Below, in pieces: positions 6,101 through 11,473 of a stretch of 11,473 bases of DNA (position 1 is its first letter; every line of letters starts with the position of its first letter). The notes beneath the pieces are model-generated. The model saw only the letters and a program-made list of their open reading frames with translations, made no database searches and was not told the DNA's origin. The stretch spans positions 1 to 11,473 of the forward strand of contig CAZYKR010000140.1 of assembly GCA_964648005.1 (NCBI GenBank), read 5' to 3'. A program made the position numbers and the translations under genes. This DNA comes from JAGQTE01 sp964648005 (GTDB lineage Bacteria > Actinomycetota > Acidimicrobiia > Acidimicrobiales > Acidimicrobilacustridaceae).

Positions 6101-9100
6101 CGGAGCACGGCCGCCGGCGGTGGCCTCACGCTGTCCGCTGGCTCGACGGTCGTGACGCGAACGACCGTGTCTGGCAACACGTCGGGTTCCTCGGGAGGCG
6201 GCATCTTCGCCGGCGGTGCGAACCTCGTCATCGAGCGCTCGACGATCTCCGGGAACCTCATCGCCTTCAACGGTGGAGGCAGTGCTGTGTACGGGGGCAG
6301 CGGTGCGGTCGTGCGTAGTTCGGTGATCGCCGCTGGTCAGGGTCGACGCGCCTGCGGGGGATCGATCACCTCGGGTGGTTACAACGTCAGCACCGACGGA
6401 ACGTGTTCGTTGGGCGTGTCGACCGACCAGCCGAACACGAACCCGCTGCTGCTCCCGCTGGGGGGCAATGGCGGACCGACCGACACGCAGATGCCGGCCG
6501 GGTCGAGCCCGGTGCTCGACGCCATTCCGCTGGGTACCCCCGGCCTGTGCGACGGGACGGCGCCGCTCGACCAGCGCGGGTTCGTCCGTCCGGATGGTCC
6601 CGGATGCGACATCGGTGCTGTTGAAGGCGCTGGTGGCTCGGTGTCGCCCCGTACCTTTGTGGTCGACACCGCCGCAGATGCCACAGATGCCCTGCCCGGA
6701 GATGGCATCTGCGACGCCGGGGGAGGTTCGTGCACGCTGCGCGCCGCTGTCGACGAGTCGAACGCGTGGCCGACCGACGACAGCATCACGCTCGCCGTGG
6801 ATCCGGTGCTCAGCCGGCCCGGCAGCGATGAGGACGCCAATGCGTCGGGCGACCTCGACGTGTACGGGCGTGTGGTGATCGAGGGCGCAGGCCACGTCGT
6901 CGACGGCAATGGGTTGGACCGCGTGCTCCAGGCTTGGGGCCATGACCTGACGGCCCGCGACGTGACGATCACCGGTGGTGTCGTGTCTGGTCGCGGGGGC
7001 GGAATTGTCACCGTCGGCGGGGACGTGCATCTCGACGACGCCCACCTCGTCGACAACAACGCCACGAGCGAGGGCGGCGGCATCGCCGTCAGCCCGCTCC
7101 TCGGGATCGGCACGCTCACCGTCGTCGGCGGGACGATCGAAGGGAATACGTCTCAGACCGGCGCCGGCCTGTACGCGAGCGGTAGCACCCTCGTCTCGCA
7201 CGCGCTGGTGCAGGACAACGTGGCGTCCTCTGGGCCGGGCGGCATTCGCGGCGTGAACGCGGGTCTCGTCGTGGCTGATTCGGTGATCACCGGCAATGTC
7301 GGCGGCGGCCTGTCGATGCACAGCAATTCGAACCCGTTGCTTCTCGTGACGAGCACGATTGCCGACAACGACGCTGTCGGGCCGGTGGGTACAGGCGGCG
7401 TCGCCGTGTCGGGCACCCCGCCGACCCCACACCTCATCCGAGGAAGCACGATCGTCGGTAATGCCGGGCCCGTTGGGGCCGGCATCGCCGTGTCGGGCTC
7501 GGCGGTGGTCGAGTCGTCCACGGTGTCGGACAATCGGGCGTCCGGCACCGGCGCGGGCATCGAGACGACGAGCGCAAGTGCCGTGCTCTCGATCGAGCGC
7601 AGCACCATCTGGAACAACACCGGAATGGGTGCCGCAACGGCCCTGCGGAATCCGGCGGGCGCGCTGTCGGTGCGTGGCTCGATCGTCGGTTCCGACCGTG
7701 GGCGATTCAGCTGCTCGGGTGTGATCTCGTCAGCCGGGTACAACGTCGTCGCCGACGACACCTGTGCCTTGGCCGGACCGGCCGACCTCAACGACACCAA
7801 CCCTGCTATCGGTCCGTTGGGCGACCACGGCGGTCCGACGGACACCCGACAGCTGGGCGTGGCCAGCCCGGGCATCGACCTGATCCCCGCAGACACGCCC
7901 GGCGTATGCGACGTCACGACGAGCACCGACCAGAGGGGCATGCCTCGACCGGTGGGCGGTGGATGCGACGCCGGCGCGGTCGAGGGCGGCGGCTCGGCCA
8001 TCGGCCCGCTGCATCTGGTGGTCGACTCCTCGGGAGACGGTGGCGACCTGCACCCGGGTGACGGCGTGTGCGACGCCGCCGGTGGGGCGTGCACGATGCG
8101 GGCGGCGGTCGACGAGGCGAACGCCGCGCTGACCACCGACGTCATCGAACTCGCCGCAGATCCTGTGCTCAGCGTCACCGGGATCGACGAGGACGGCAAC
8201 GCCACCGGAGATCTGGATGTCACCGGTTGGCTGACGATCGTGGGTGCCGGTCATGCCGTCGACGGCGCGGGGATCGACCGGGTGCTGCACGCTGCGGGGA
8301 ACCACCTCGTCTTGGACGACCTGACGATTTCGGGCGGATCCGCATCGGCCGGCGGCGCTGTGGCCAACAACGATGGCCTGTTGGAGGTGGTCAACTCCAC
8401 ACTCGACGACAACGACGCTGCTGAGGGCGCTGCCGTGCACAACCGGGCGCTGCTCGAGGTGAGGCAATCGACGATCAGCGGGAATCGGGCGACGCGCGGC
8501 GCAGGCGTGTTCGACGACGGTGAGCGCGCGTCCAGCGTCATCACCGACTCGGAGATCGCTGGCAATGTGTCGACGGGTGACGGTGGGGGCGTATTCGCCT
8601 CAGGCGCCTCGACCACCTTGGTGGGTGCGACGTTGTCGGCGAACTCCGCGGCTGACGGCGCCGGCGTCTATGTGGACGCATCCGCGCTGGCGATCACTGG
8701 CGCGACGGTGTCCAGCAACCGGGCGTTTGGTAGCGGCGGCGGCCTTGCGAACGTGGCGGGGCAGCTGCAGGTCGTTGACAGCACCATCGCGAACAACGTG
8801 GCGCTGGCGGCGTACTCCGAGGTCGGCGGTGGCATCTGGACGAGCGACGGGGACACGACGGTGGAATCGAGCGAGATCTCGGGCAATGTCGCCGACGACG
8901 GTGGAGGCGGGATCTCCGTGTTGGACAGTACGTTGACCATCTCCAACAGCACCCTGTCGGAGAACTGGTCGAGGCGCAGGGGTGGCGGAGTGGCCACCTC
9001 TGGCTACTCCGTGACGACGGTTACCGATTCGGCGTTCGTCGGGAACCACGCGTGGGATAGCGGCGGCGGTGCGTCCATCGGGGCTCCGAGCTCCACACCA

Positions 9101-11188
9101 GCGACGGTTGACCGGACGTTGTTCCGCGGCAACAGCGCAAGCTCAGGTGGAGGGATCTCGGGCTACGCCGTGGTTCGTCAAAGCACTGTGATAGCGAACA
9201 ACGCGAGCTCCGGCGGCGGTGTCGCTGGCTCGCTGACTGTCGAGGCGTCGACGATCGCCGAAAACGAAGCAACAAACGGCGGCGGGGTGTATGCCAGCGG
9301 TGTGATGTCACTGGTGCGCACCACCGTGTCGGACAACGTCGCGTCGGGCACCGGAGGGGGAACCTATTCGACGTCCGGCACGCTGAATGTGATCCGGTCG
9401 ACGGTCGCGGGCAACATGGCGCCGACCGGCGCTGCCGTCAGCGGACCGACCCGTCTGCAGGCCTCGATCGTTGCCGCTGAGGGCTTGCCCGTGTGTCTCG
9501 GACCGATCACGTCGCTCGGCTACAACGCAGCGCAGGATGGGTCATGCGGGCTCGGGGCAGCAACGGACGTGTCCAACACCGGCCTGCTGGTCGGTGCGTT
9601 GACGGACAACGGTGGGCTGACGGCGACGCGGCTGCCGTTTCCCGGCAGCGCGGCCGCCGATGCCATCCCTGACGGCACCGTAGGGTTGTGTGATGCGTCG
9701 ACGCCTGTCGATCAGCGGGAAGAGCCACGGCCGGTTGGTGGCGCGTGCGACAGGGGCGCAGCCGAGGGCCTCGGCGATCTGCCGGTCCCACTGGCATTGG
9801 TGGTCGACGACCCGGTCGACGCACCCGACGCTCGTCCTGGTGACGGGGTGTGTGACGCCGGTGGAGGAACGTGCACCCTACGGGCGGCCATCGTCGAGGC
9901 CAACCGGGCTCCGACTGCCGACCGGGTGACCCTCGCCGTAGATCCGGTGCTGTCGCTTCCTGGCACCTACGAAGACGTGAGCGCCACTGGCGACCTCGAT
10001 GTCGTCGGGACGTTGACGGTTGATGGTGGCGGCCACGCCGTCGACGGCGGTGGCATCGATCGCGTCTTCGACGTCCGTGGCTTGATCGACGTGGTCGACC
10101 TTGCCATCGTCGGCGGTGCGACCACGGTCGAGGGCGGCGCGATGCGAGTGGCTGCGGTGGCCTCGGTCGAGCTTCGGACGAGCTCCGTGTCTGCGAATAC
10201 CGCCGGCTACCAGGGCGGGGGCATCTTCAACGGCGGAGGGTCGCTGCGTATCACCGACAGCATGGTCGTCGAGAACGCGTCCGACTCGACCGGCGGTGGG
10301 GTGTATAGCGCGGGGGGCACGGTCGAGGTCGTCGGGAGGACGGTATCCGGCAACTCGGCATTGAGCGACGGTGGTGGACTGGCAGTGCTGTCGTCGGGGG
10401 CGATGGTGGTGTCGTCCTCAGTCATCGACGGGAACCACGCGGGTCGAGGCGGCGGGATCTACGTGTGGGGAGGTTCGACGCTGACGCTGTCTGACAGCAC
10501 GCTCAGCAACAACACGGCGGGTTCCGGCGCTGGGCTGCACTCGTCCGGCAGCACGATCGACGTGTCGCGGTCCACGGTGTCGGAAAACGCCGCCTACCAG
10601 TTCGGCGGCGGGTTCTACGTGAGCGGCATCGGGCAGGTCTCGACCATCCGAGAGAGCGCGGTATCGGGCAACAGCGCGACCTACGCCGCCGGCCTGTACA
10701 TCACGTACGGCTCGATGACGATGACGAACAGCACGATCTCGGGCAACGCGGCGTCGTCGCGTGCCGGGGGGATGGAGGTGTTGTCGTTCTCGACCGTGTC
10801 GCTGGTGTTCACGACGGTCGTGGACAACAGCGCTCCGACAACCGGAGGGATCTCCAACGTCGACGCCTCCGTGACGGTGGCGGGCACGATCATCGGCTCG
10901 ACGTCGGGCGCCGCGTGCTCGGGGAAGATCACCTCGGGTGGCCAGAACCGCAGCAACGACACTAGTTGCGCGCTCGGTGGTATCGGGAATCTCCAGGGCG
11001 TCGACCTGAAGCTCGGACCGTTGGCGGATAACGGCGGGCCGACCAAGACGCACCTGCCGGCGGTGGGCAGCCCGGCACGGGATGCCATCTTCTCCAACAT
11101 CGCCATCTGCGTCGCTCATCACAACGATCAGCGGGGCGGGCCGCGGCCGGCGGGCATCCGGTGTGATGTGGGATCGGTGGACACCTAG
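3161..11188 (+). CDS. Giant secreted multi-module beta-helix protein (CSLREA / choice-of-anchor-Q type)
   Basis: Predicted 2675-aa exported surface or released protein, probably an adhesin-like fibre; no catalytic motif or ligand is recognisable. The ATG at 3161 has GGTGAGGA (3150-3157) ahead of it and starts a clear signal peptide: KVVRR, hydrophobic core 10-26, cleavage after PAAA (residue 32). Then come three carboxypeptidase-regulatory-like beta domains (about 33-131, 134-230, 231-322), a pentapeptide-repeat patch (353-404), and a linker with two Cys. Five modules follow: 441-785, 794-1155, 1164-1608, 1617-2202 and 2211-2675. Each opens with a CSLREA-type segment (GDGxC, then CTLRAA), continues as Gly-rich beta-helix rungs of the pattern TxSxNxAxxGGG, and closes with a choice-of-anchor-Q-type cap (SGGYN, DNGG, DQRG, CDIGAVE). 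Linkers between modules are 8 residues and usually end in P. There are 34 Cys in all, six per module. The chain ends at the last cap: no LPXTG, no membrane helix, no basic tail. Domain families are recognised from memory of their motifs. Confidence 0.93.
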   Translation: MATKVVRRMAGAIVLPLLAIALVVAVPQPAAATPVGVSGRVVDSNGTGVAGVVVHLVEPVWGGDVAVAVAGPDGTYSLATEPGSYRLYARDPNGLRSDRFWDGVSGTDTWSGSVELSVGPSGVVLGDLVMPAKPSITGRITGGGGIPLAGIEVEVTGGGFGWSAGYVTTDVDGRFALGLPGPGGYVVRARDPAHVYGAVHHPGVAAWPDATVFDLADGETADASIELPFAGSLTGSVAAGGSVLGLQGALVLDSATGDLIEGALTGSDGTYDVRGLPPGTYKVAIVDPAWLFGDPTHAFRPVFVPGADVETLGLWPAAAEGTTFTVVSGAAVDAGRQQVVGHACDGRFVPAADLSDVDLVGAHLRGCELDGVDLSGADLAGADARDTTVDGTTLIGANLAGATFEFSTGMPTVSSTTVLAGTTCPGGTVSSVICAEWVSAFTVTHGGDAVDDLPGDGVCHDSGAAPGVCSLRAAVMESNALASTDAIAFAPSVTRVELGLSGVNEHLGATGDLDVTGVLTIDGSGVTIDANGLDRVIEVRNGAELVLRDAVLTGGASFGSSSGTGVGGGILVRGASATIDTVTVTANAASFGGGVGVLGGGAVVVDRSTLAANSAGSGGGAYVSTGAANALTVRTSTISGNVASTGGGVWTAGTVDLRLATVAANSGGGMYRSAGATSVSGSLISAQNSGSPCAGSVAMASGGYNLVVDPSCALAEPSDLVGENPVLGALGDNGGETATHQPAEGSAAIDRIPVGTPELCDGSVHVDQRGVSRPIGPACDIGAVEGAGLPLEPLRLVVDDPADLSDLTPGDGSCLTVAGTCTLRAAIDEANAAPTTDTIELEVDPVLSKPGAGEDANVTGDLDTLGWLVIEGRGHNVDGAELDRVLHARGAVLELREVTVTGGNVIGAGGGVLSTGRLVLDGGVIAGNVATGNGGGVASERDLLISASSIRDNRASGGGGIHSSGVASSTSIDGSTVAGNRSTAAGGGLTLSAGSTVVTRTTVSGNTSGSSGGGIFAGGANLVIERSTISGNLIAFNGGGSAVYGGSGAVVRSSVIAAGQGRRACGGSITSGGYNVSTDGTCSLGVSTDQPNTNPLLLPLGGNGGPTDTQMPAGSSPVLDAIPLGTPGLCDGTAPLDQRGFVRPDGPGCDIGAVEGAGGSVSPRTFVVDTAADATDALPGDGICDAGGGSCTLRAAVDESNAWPTDDSITLAVDPVLSRPGSDEDANASGDLDVYGRVVIEGAGHVVDGNGLDRVLQAWGHDLTARDVTITGGVVSGRGGGIVTVGGDVHLDDAHLVDNNATSEGGGIAVSPLLGIGTLTVVGGTIEGNTSQTGAGLYASGSTLVSHALVQDNVASSGPGGIRGVNAGLVVADSVITGNVGGGLSMHSNSNPLLLVTSTIADNDAVGPVGTGGVAVSGTPPTPHLIRGSTIVGNAGPVGAGIAVSGSAVVESSTVSDNRASGTGAGIETTSASAVLSIERSTIWNNTGMGAATALRNPAGALSVRGSIVGSDRGRFSCSGVISSAGYNVVADDTCALAGPADLNDTNPAIGPLGDHGGPTDTRQLGVASPGIDLIPADTPGVCDVTTSTDQRGMPRPVGGGCDAGAVEGGGSAIGPLHLVVDSSGDGGDLHPGDGVCDAAGGACTMRAAVDEANAALTTDVIELAADPVLSVTGIDEDGNATGDLDVTGWLTIVGAGHAVDGAGIDRVLHAAGNHLVLDDLTISGGSASAGGAVANNDGLLEVVNSTLDDNDAAEGAAVHNRALLEVRQSTISGNRATRGAGVFDDGERASSVITDSEIAGNVSTGDGGGVFASGASTTLVGATLSANSAADGAGVYVDASALAITGATVSSNRAFGSGGGLANVAGQLQVVDSTIANNVALAAYSEVGGGIWTSDGDTTVESSEISGNVADDGGGGISVLDSTLTISNSTLSENWSRRRGGGVATSGYSVTTVTDSAFVGNHAWDSGGGASIGAPSSTPATVDRTLFRGNSASSGGGISGYAVVRQSTVIANNASSGGGVAGSLTVEASTIAENEATNGGGVYASGVMSLVRTTVSDNVASGTGGGTYSTSGTLNVIRSTVAGNMAPTGAAVSGPTRLQASIVAAEGLPVCLGPITSLGYNAAQDGSCGLGAATDVSNTGLLVGALTDNGGLTATRLPFPGSAAADAIPDGTVGLCDASTPVDQREEPRPVGGACDRGAAEGLGDLPVPLALVVDDPVDAPDARPGDGVCDAGGGTCTLRAAIVEANRAPTADRVTLAVDPVLSLPGTYEDVSATGDLDVVGTLTVDGGGHAVDGGGIDRVFDVRGLIDVVDLAIVGGATTVEGGAMRVAAVASVELRTSSVSANTAGYQGGGIFNGGGSLRITDSMVVENASDSTGGGVYSAGGTVEVVGRTVSGNSALSDGGGLAVLSSGAMVVSSSVIDGNHAGRGGGIYVWGGSTLTLSDSTLSNNTAGSGAGLHSSGSTIDVSRSTVSENAAYQFGGGFYVSGIGQVSTIRESAVSGNSATYAAGLYITYGSMTMTNSTISGNAASSRAGGMEVLSFSTVSLVFTTVVDNSAPTTGGISNVDASVTVAGTIIGSTSGAACSGKITSGGQNRSNDTSCALGGIGNLQGVDLKLGPLADNGGPTKTHLPAVGSPARDAIFSNIAICVAHHNDQRGGPRPAGIRCDVGSVDT
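3257..4126 (+). other. Three carboxypeptidase-regulatory-like beta domains at the N-terminus
   Basis: Each begins with the strand pattern G-x-V/I-x-G-R/S-V/I, followed by G-x-x-L/V-x-G-x-x-V, a DGTY or DGRF turn and a G-x-Y segment: residues about 33-131 (SGRVVDSNG, GPDGTYSL, GSYRL), 134-230 (ITGRITGGG, DVDGRFAL, GGYVV) and 231-322 (LTGSVAAGG, GSDGTYDV, GTYKV). This fold is a common stalk or spacer in secreted proteins. Here it would place the beta-helix modules away from the N-terminus. Confidence 0.75.
4217..4372 (+). repeat. Pentapeptide-repeat patch
   Basis: Residues 353-404 contain about ten consecutive pentapeptides of the A(D/N)LxG type (VDLVG, AHLRG, CELDG, VDLSG, ADLAG, and later ANLAG). 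Such repeats form a four-sided right-handed beta-helix. Two central units (ADARD, TTVDG) are degenerate. At about ten units it makes only two to three coils, short for an independent pentapeptide protein, so it more likely serves as a rigid connector to the main beta-helix region. Confidence 0.8.
4481..5515 (+). repeat. Module 1: CSLREA cap, short beta-helix, anchor-Q cap (345 aa)
   Basis: This is the most divergent module. Its opening (GDGVC, GVCSLRAAVMESNA) has a longer Cys-to-Cys loop, and it lacks the DPVLS-x-x-G-x-x-ED stretch found in modules 2-5. Only about four rungs with the N-x-A-x-x-GGG pattern are seen (TVTANAAS, TLAANSAG, TISGNVAS, TVAANSGGG). The closing cap spans residues 693-785 and ends CDIGAVE. 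Confidence 0.85.
5540..6625 (+). repeat. Module 2: CSLREA cap, beta-helix, anchor-Q cap (362 aa)
   Basis: It opens with VVDDPADLSD, GDGSC and CTLRAAIDEANA, then DPVLS and TGDLDTLG. About five clear rungs follow (from VIAGNVAT to TISGNLIA). The closing cap runs from residue 1065 to 1155 (CGGSITSGGYN to CDIGAVE). Confidence 0.87.
6650..7984 (+). repeat. Module 3: CSLREA cap, beta-helix, anchor-Q cap (445 aa)
   Basis: It opens with FVVDTAADATD, GDGIC and CTLRAAVDESNA, then DPVLS and SGDLDVYG. About eight rungs are visible, less regular than in modules 4 and 5, with several GAG or GPGG in place of GGG. The closing cap runs from residue 1518 to 1608 (CSGVISSAGYN to CDAGAVE). Confidence 0.87.
8009..9766 (+). 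repeat. Module 4: CSLREA cap, long beta-helix, anchor-Q cap (586 aa)
   Basis: This is the longest module, with about fourteen rungs (from TLDDNDAAEG to TVAGNMAPTG). It opens with VVDSSGDGGD, GDGVC and CTMRAAVDEANA, then TGDLDVTG. The closing cap runs from residue 2112 to 2202 (CLGPITSLGYN to CDRGAAE), where the usual GAVE ending reads GAAE. Confidence 0.87.
9791..11185 (+). repeat. Module 5: C-terminal CSLREA/beta-helix/anchor-Q module (465 aa)
   Basis: It opens with VVDDPVDAPD, GDGVC and CTLRAAIVEANR, then TGDLDVVG. About nine rungs are seen (from SVSANTAGYQGGG to TVVDNSAPTTGG). The closing cap (residues 2586-2675) has drifted: SGGQN replaces SGGYN, ICVAHHNDQRG replaces the LCD..DQRG segment, and the ending is CDVGSVDT, immediately followed by the stop codon. 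Confidence 0.87.
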
Positions 11189-11234
11189 GCCGGCACCGTT
11201 GCGCGTCTCGGGCCCACTTGACGGAGGCGAACAG

Positions 11235-11473
11235 GTGTTCGACACTGGGCCGATGGCGCTCCCGACGACCGCTCCGGACCTCGCCGAGCTCGCTCGTCGC
11301 ATCCAACCGGTGACGTTGGCGCGCGAGCAGCTCCTGCCCGTCGCCGCGCCGCTGCGCGACCTGCTGCCCTGGGGCGGGCTCCAGCGTGGCGCCACCGTGG
11401 CGGTCACCGGCGCCGGGGCGCGGTCGCTGCTGCTGGCGCTGGTGGGCGAGGCGACGGCGACCGGCTCGTGGGT
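11235..11473 (+). CDS. Partial RecA-like ImuA'-type protein, cut by the window edge
   Basis: The first 79 codons of a gene that continues beyond the window. GTG at 11235 is chosen over the in-frame ATG at 11253 because GGAGG (11223-11227) lies 7 nt before it. The visible protein reads LAREQLLPVAAPLRDLLP, then WGGLQRGATVAVTGAGA, SLLLALVGEATA and GSW. This resembles the N-terminus of the actinobacterial RecA-like protein ImuA', encoded next to the Y-family polymerase-like ImuB and acting with DnaE2 in damage-induced mutagenesis. The position of the Walker A loop holds GAGARSLLLAL, without the lysine of a GKT/S loop, as expected for a degenerate ATPase. The gene starts 46 nt after the giant gene with no obvious terminator between, yet a functional link is unlikely. 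The identity rests on a short stretch, and ImuB is outside the window. Confidence 0.6.
   Translation, partial: MFDTGPMALPTTAPDLAELARRIQPVTLAREQLLPVAAPLRDLLPWGGLQRGATVAVTGAGARSLLLALVGEATATGSW

Noticed and set aside
5912..7432. 506-codon open frame on the minus strand inside the giant gene
   Set aside because: It lies fully opposite the giant gene, whose translation is a coherent repeat protein with a signal peptide. Its own translation is Arg/His/Ala-rich without domains. Long antisense frames are expected where third positions are G/C.
7153..8223. 356-codon minus-strand open frame
   Set aside because: Its Pro/Ser/Thr-rich translation mirrors the Gly/Asp-rich rungs of the sense strand. No start signal or family motif is seen.
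4481..11185. Resemblance of the Gly-rich N-x-x-GGG rungs to chlamydial Pmp autotransporter passenger repeats
   Set aside because: The similarity is at the level of a generic parallel beta-helix. There is no C-terminal autotransporter barrel, and the CSLREA and anchor-Q caps point to a different family.
10418..11407. 329-codon minus-strand open frame across the 3' end of the giant gene and the next gene
   Set aside because: It overlaps two better-supported + strand genes. Its translation is low-complexity with no recognisable domain.

Overview
The base composition (high GC, strong G/C at third codon positions), the secreted repeat proteins and the partial gene at the right end suggest a high-GC actinobacterial chromosome. 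An Acidimicrobiia-type lineage is my best guess, from memory of where these repeat families are common; no 16S or other marker gene is present to test this. All genes that I can support are on the + strand.

Left part (93-2798): two adjacent secreted proteins that both look like YcnI/DUF1775 copper-binding-type domains. The first (271 aa) is membrane-tethered by a C-terminal helix. The second (600 aa) has a more divergent DUF1775-like domain followed by three 116-residue repeats ending in VVGYF/VVGYY, a type common in secreted actinobacterial proteins. Repeats 2 and 3 share a 155-nt block with no differences, flanked by diverged sequence, which points to recent conversion or duplication. A strong hairpin follows the stop codon.

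Middle (2799-3160): a 362-nt non-coding interval with that hairpin, an 18-bp direct repeat whose copies lie 42 bp apart, a 7-bp inverted repeat, and an open frame carrying five consecutive Cys codons (six of seven codons), stopping 6 nt before the next start codon. A 7-bp complementarity encloses that start codon and its ribosome-binding site. Together these resemble the polycysteine leader attenuators known from mycobacteria. This is the most speculative and most interesting signal in the window.

Right part (3161-11188): one giant secreted protein of 2675 aa. It has a signal peptide, three carboxypeptidase-regulatory-like beta domains, a pentapeptide-repeat patch, and then five consecutive modules. 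Each module is a CSLREA-type cap, a right-handed beta-helix of variable rung number (about 4, 5, 8, 14 and 9), and a choice-of-anchor-Q-type cap. Each module has exactly six cysteines, all in the caps. The protein ends directly at its last cap with no visible anchor. It is probably a surface or released adhesin-like fibre, but no ligand or enzymatic activity can be read from the sequence.

Right edge (11235 to the end): the start of an unrelated gene that resembles the actinobacterial RecA-like ImuA' protein of the DNA-damage mutasome; it is cut by the window edge. The first two genes may be cotranscribed. The giant gene appears to have its own leader. I see no evidence for a multi-gene defence or biosynthetic system here.
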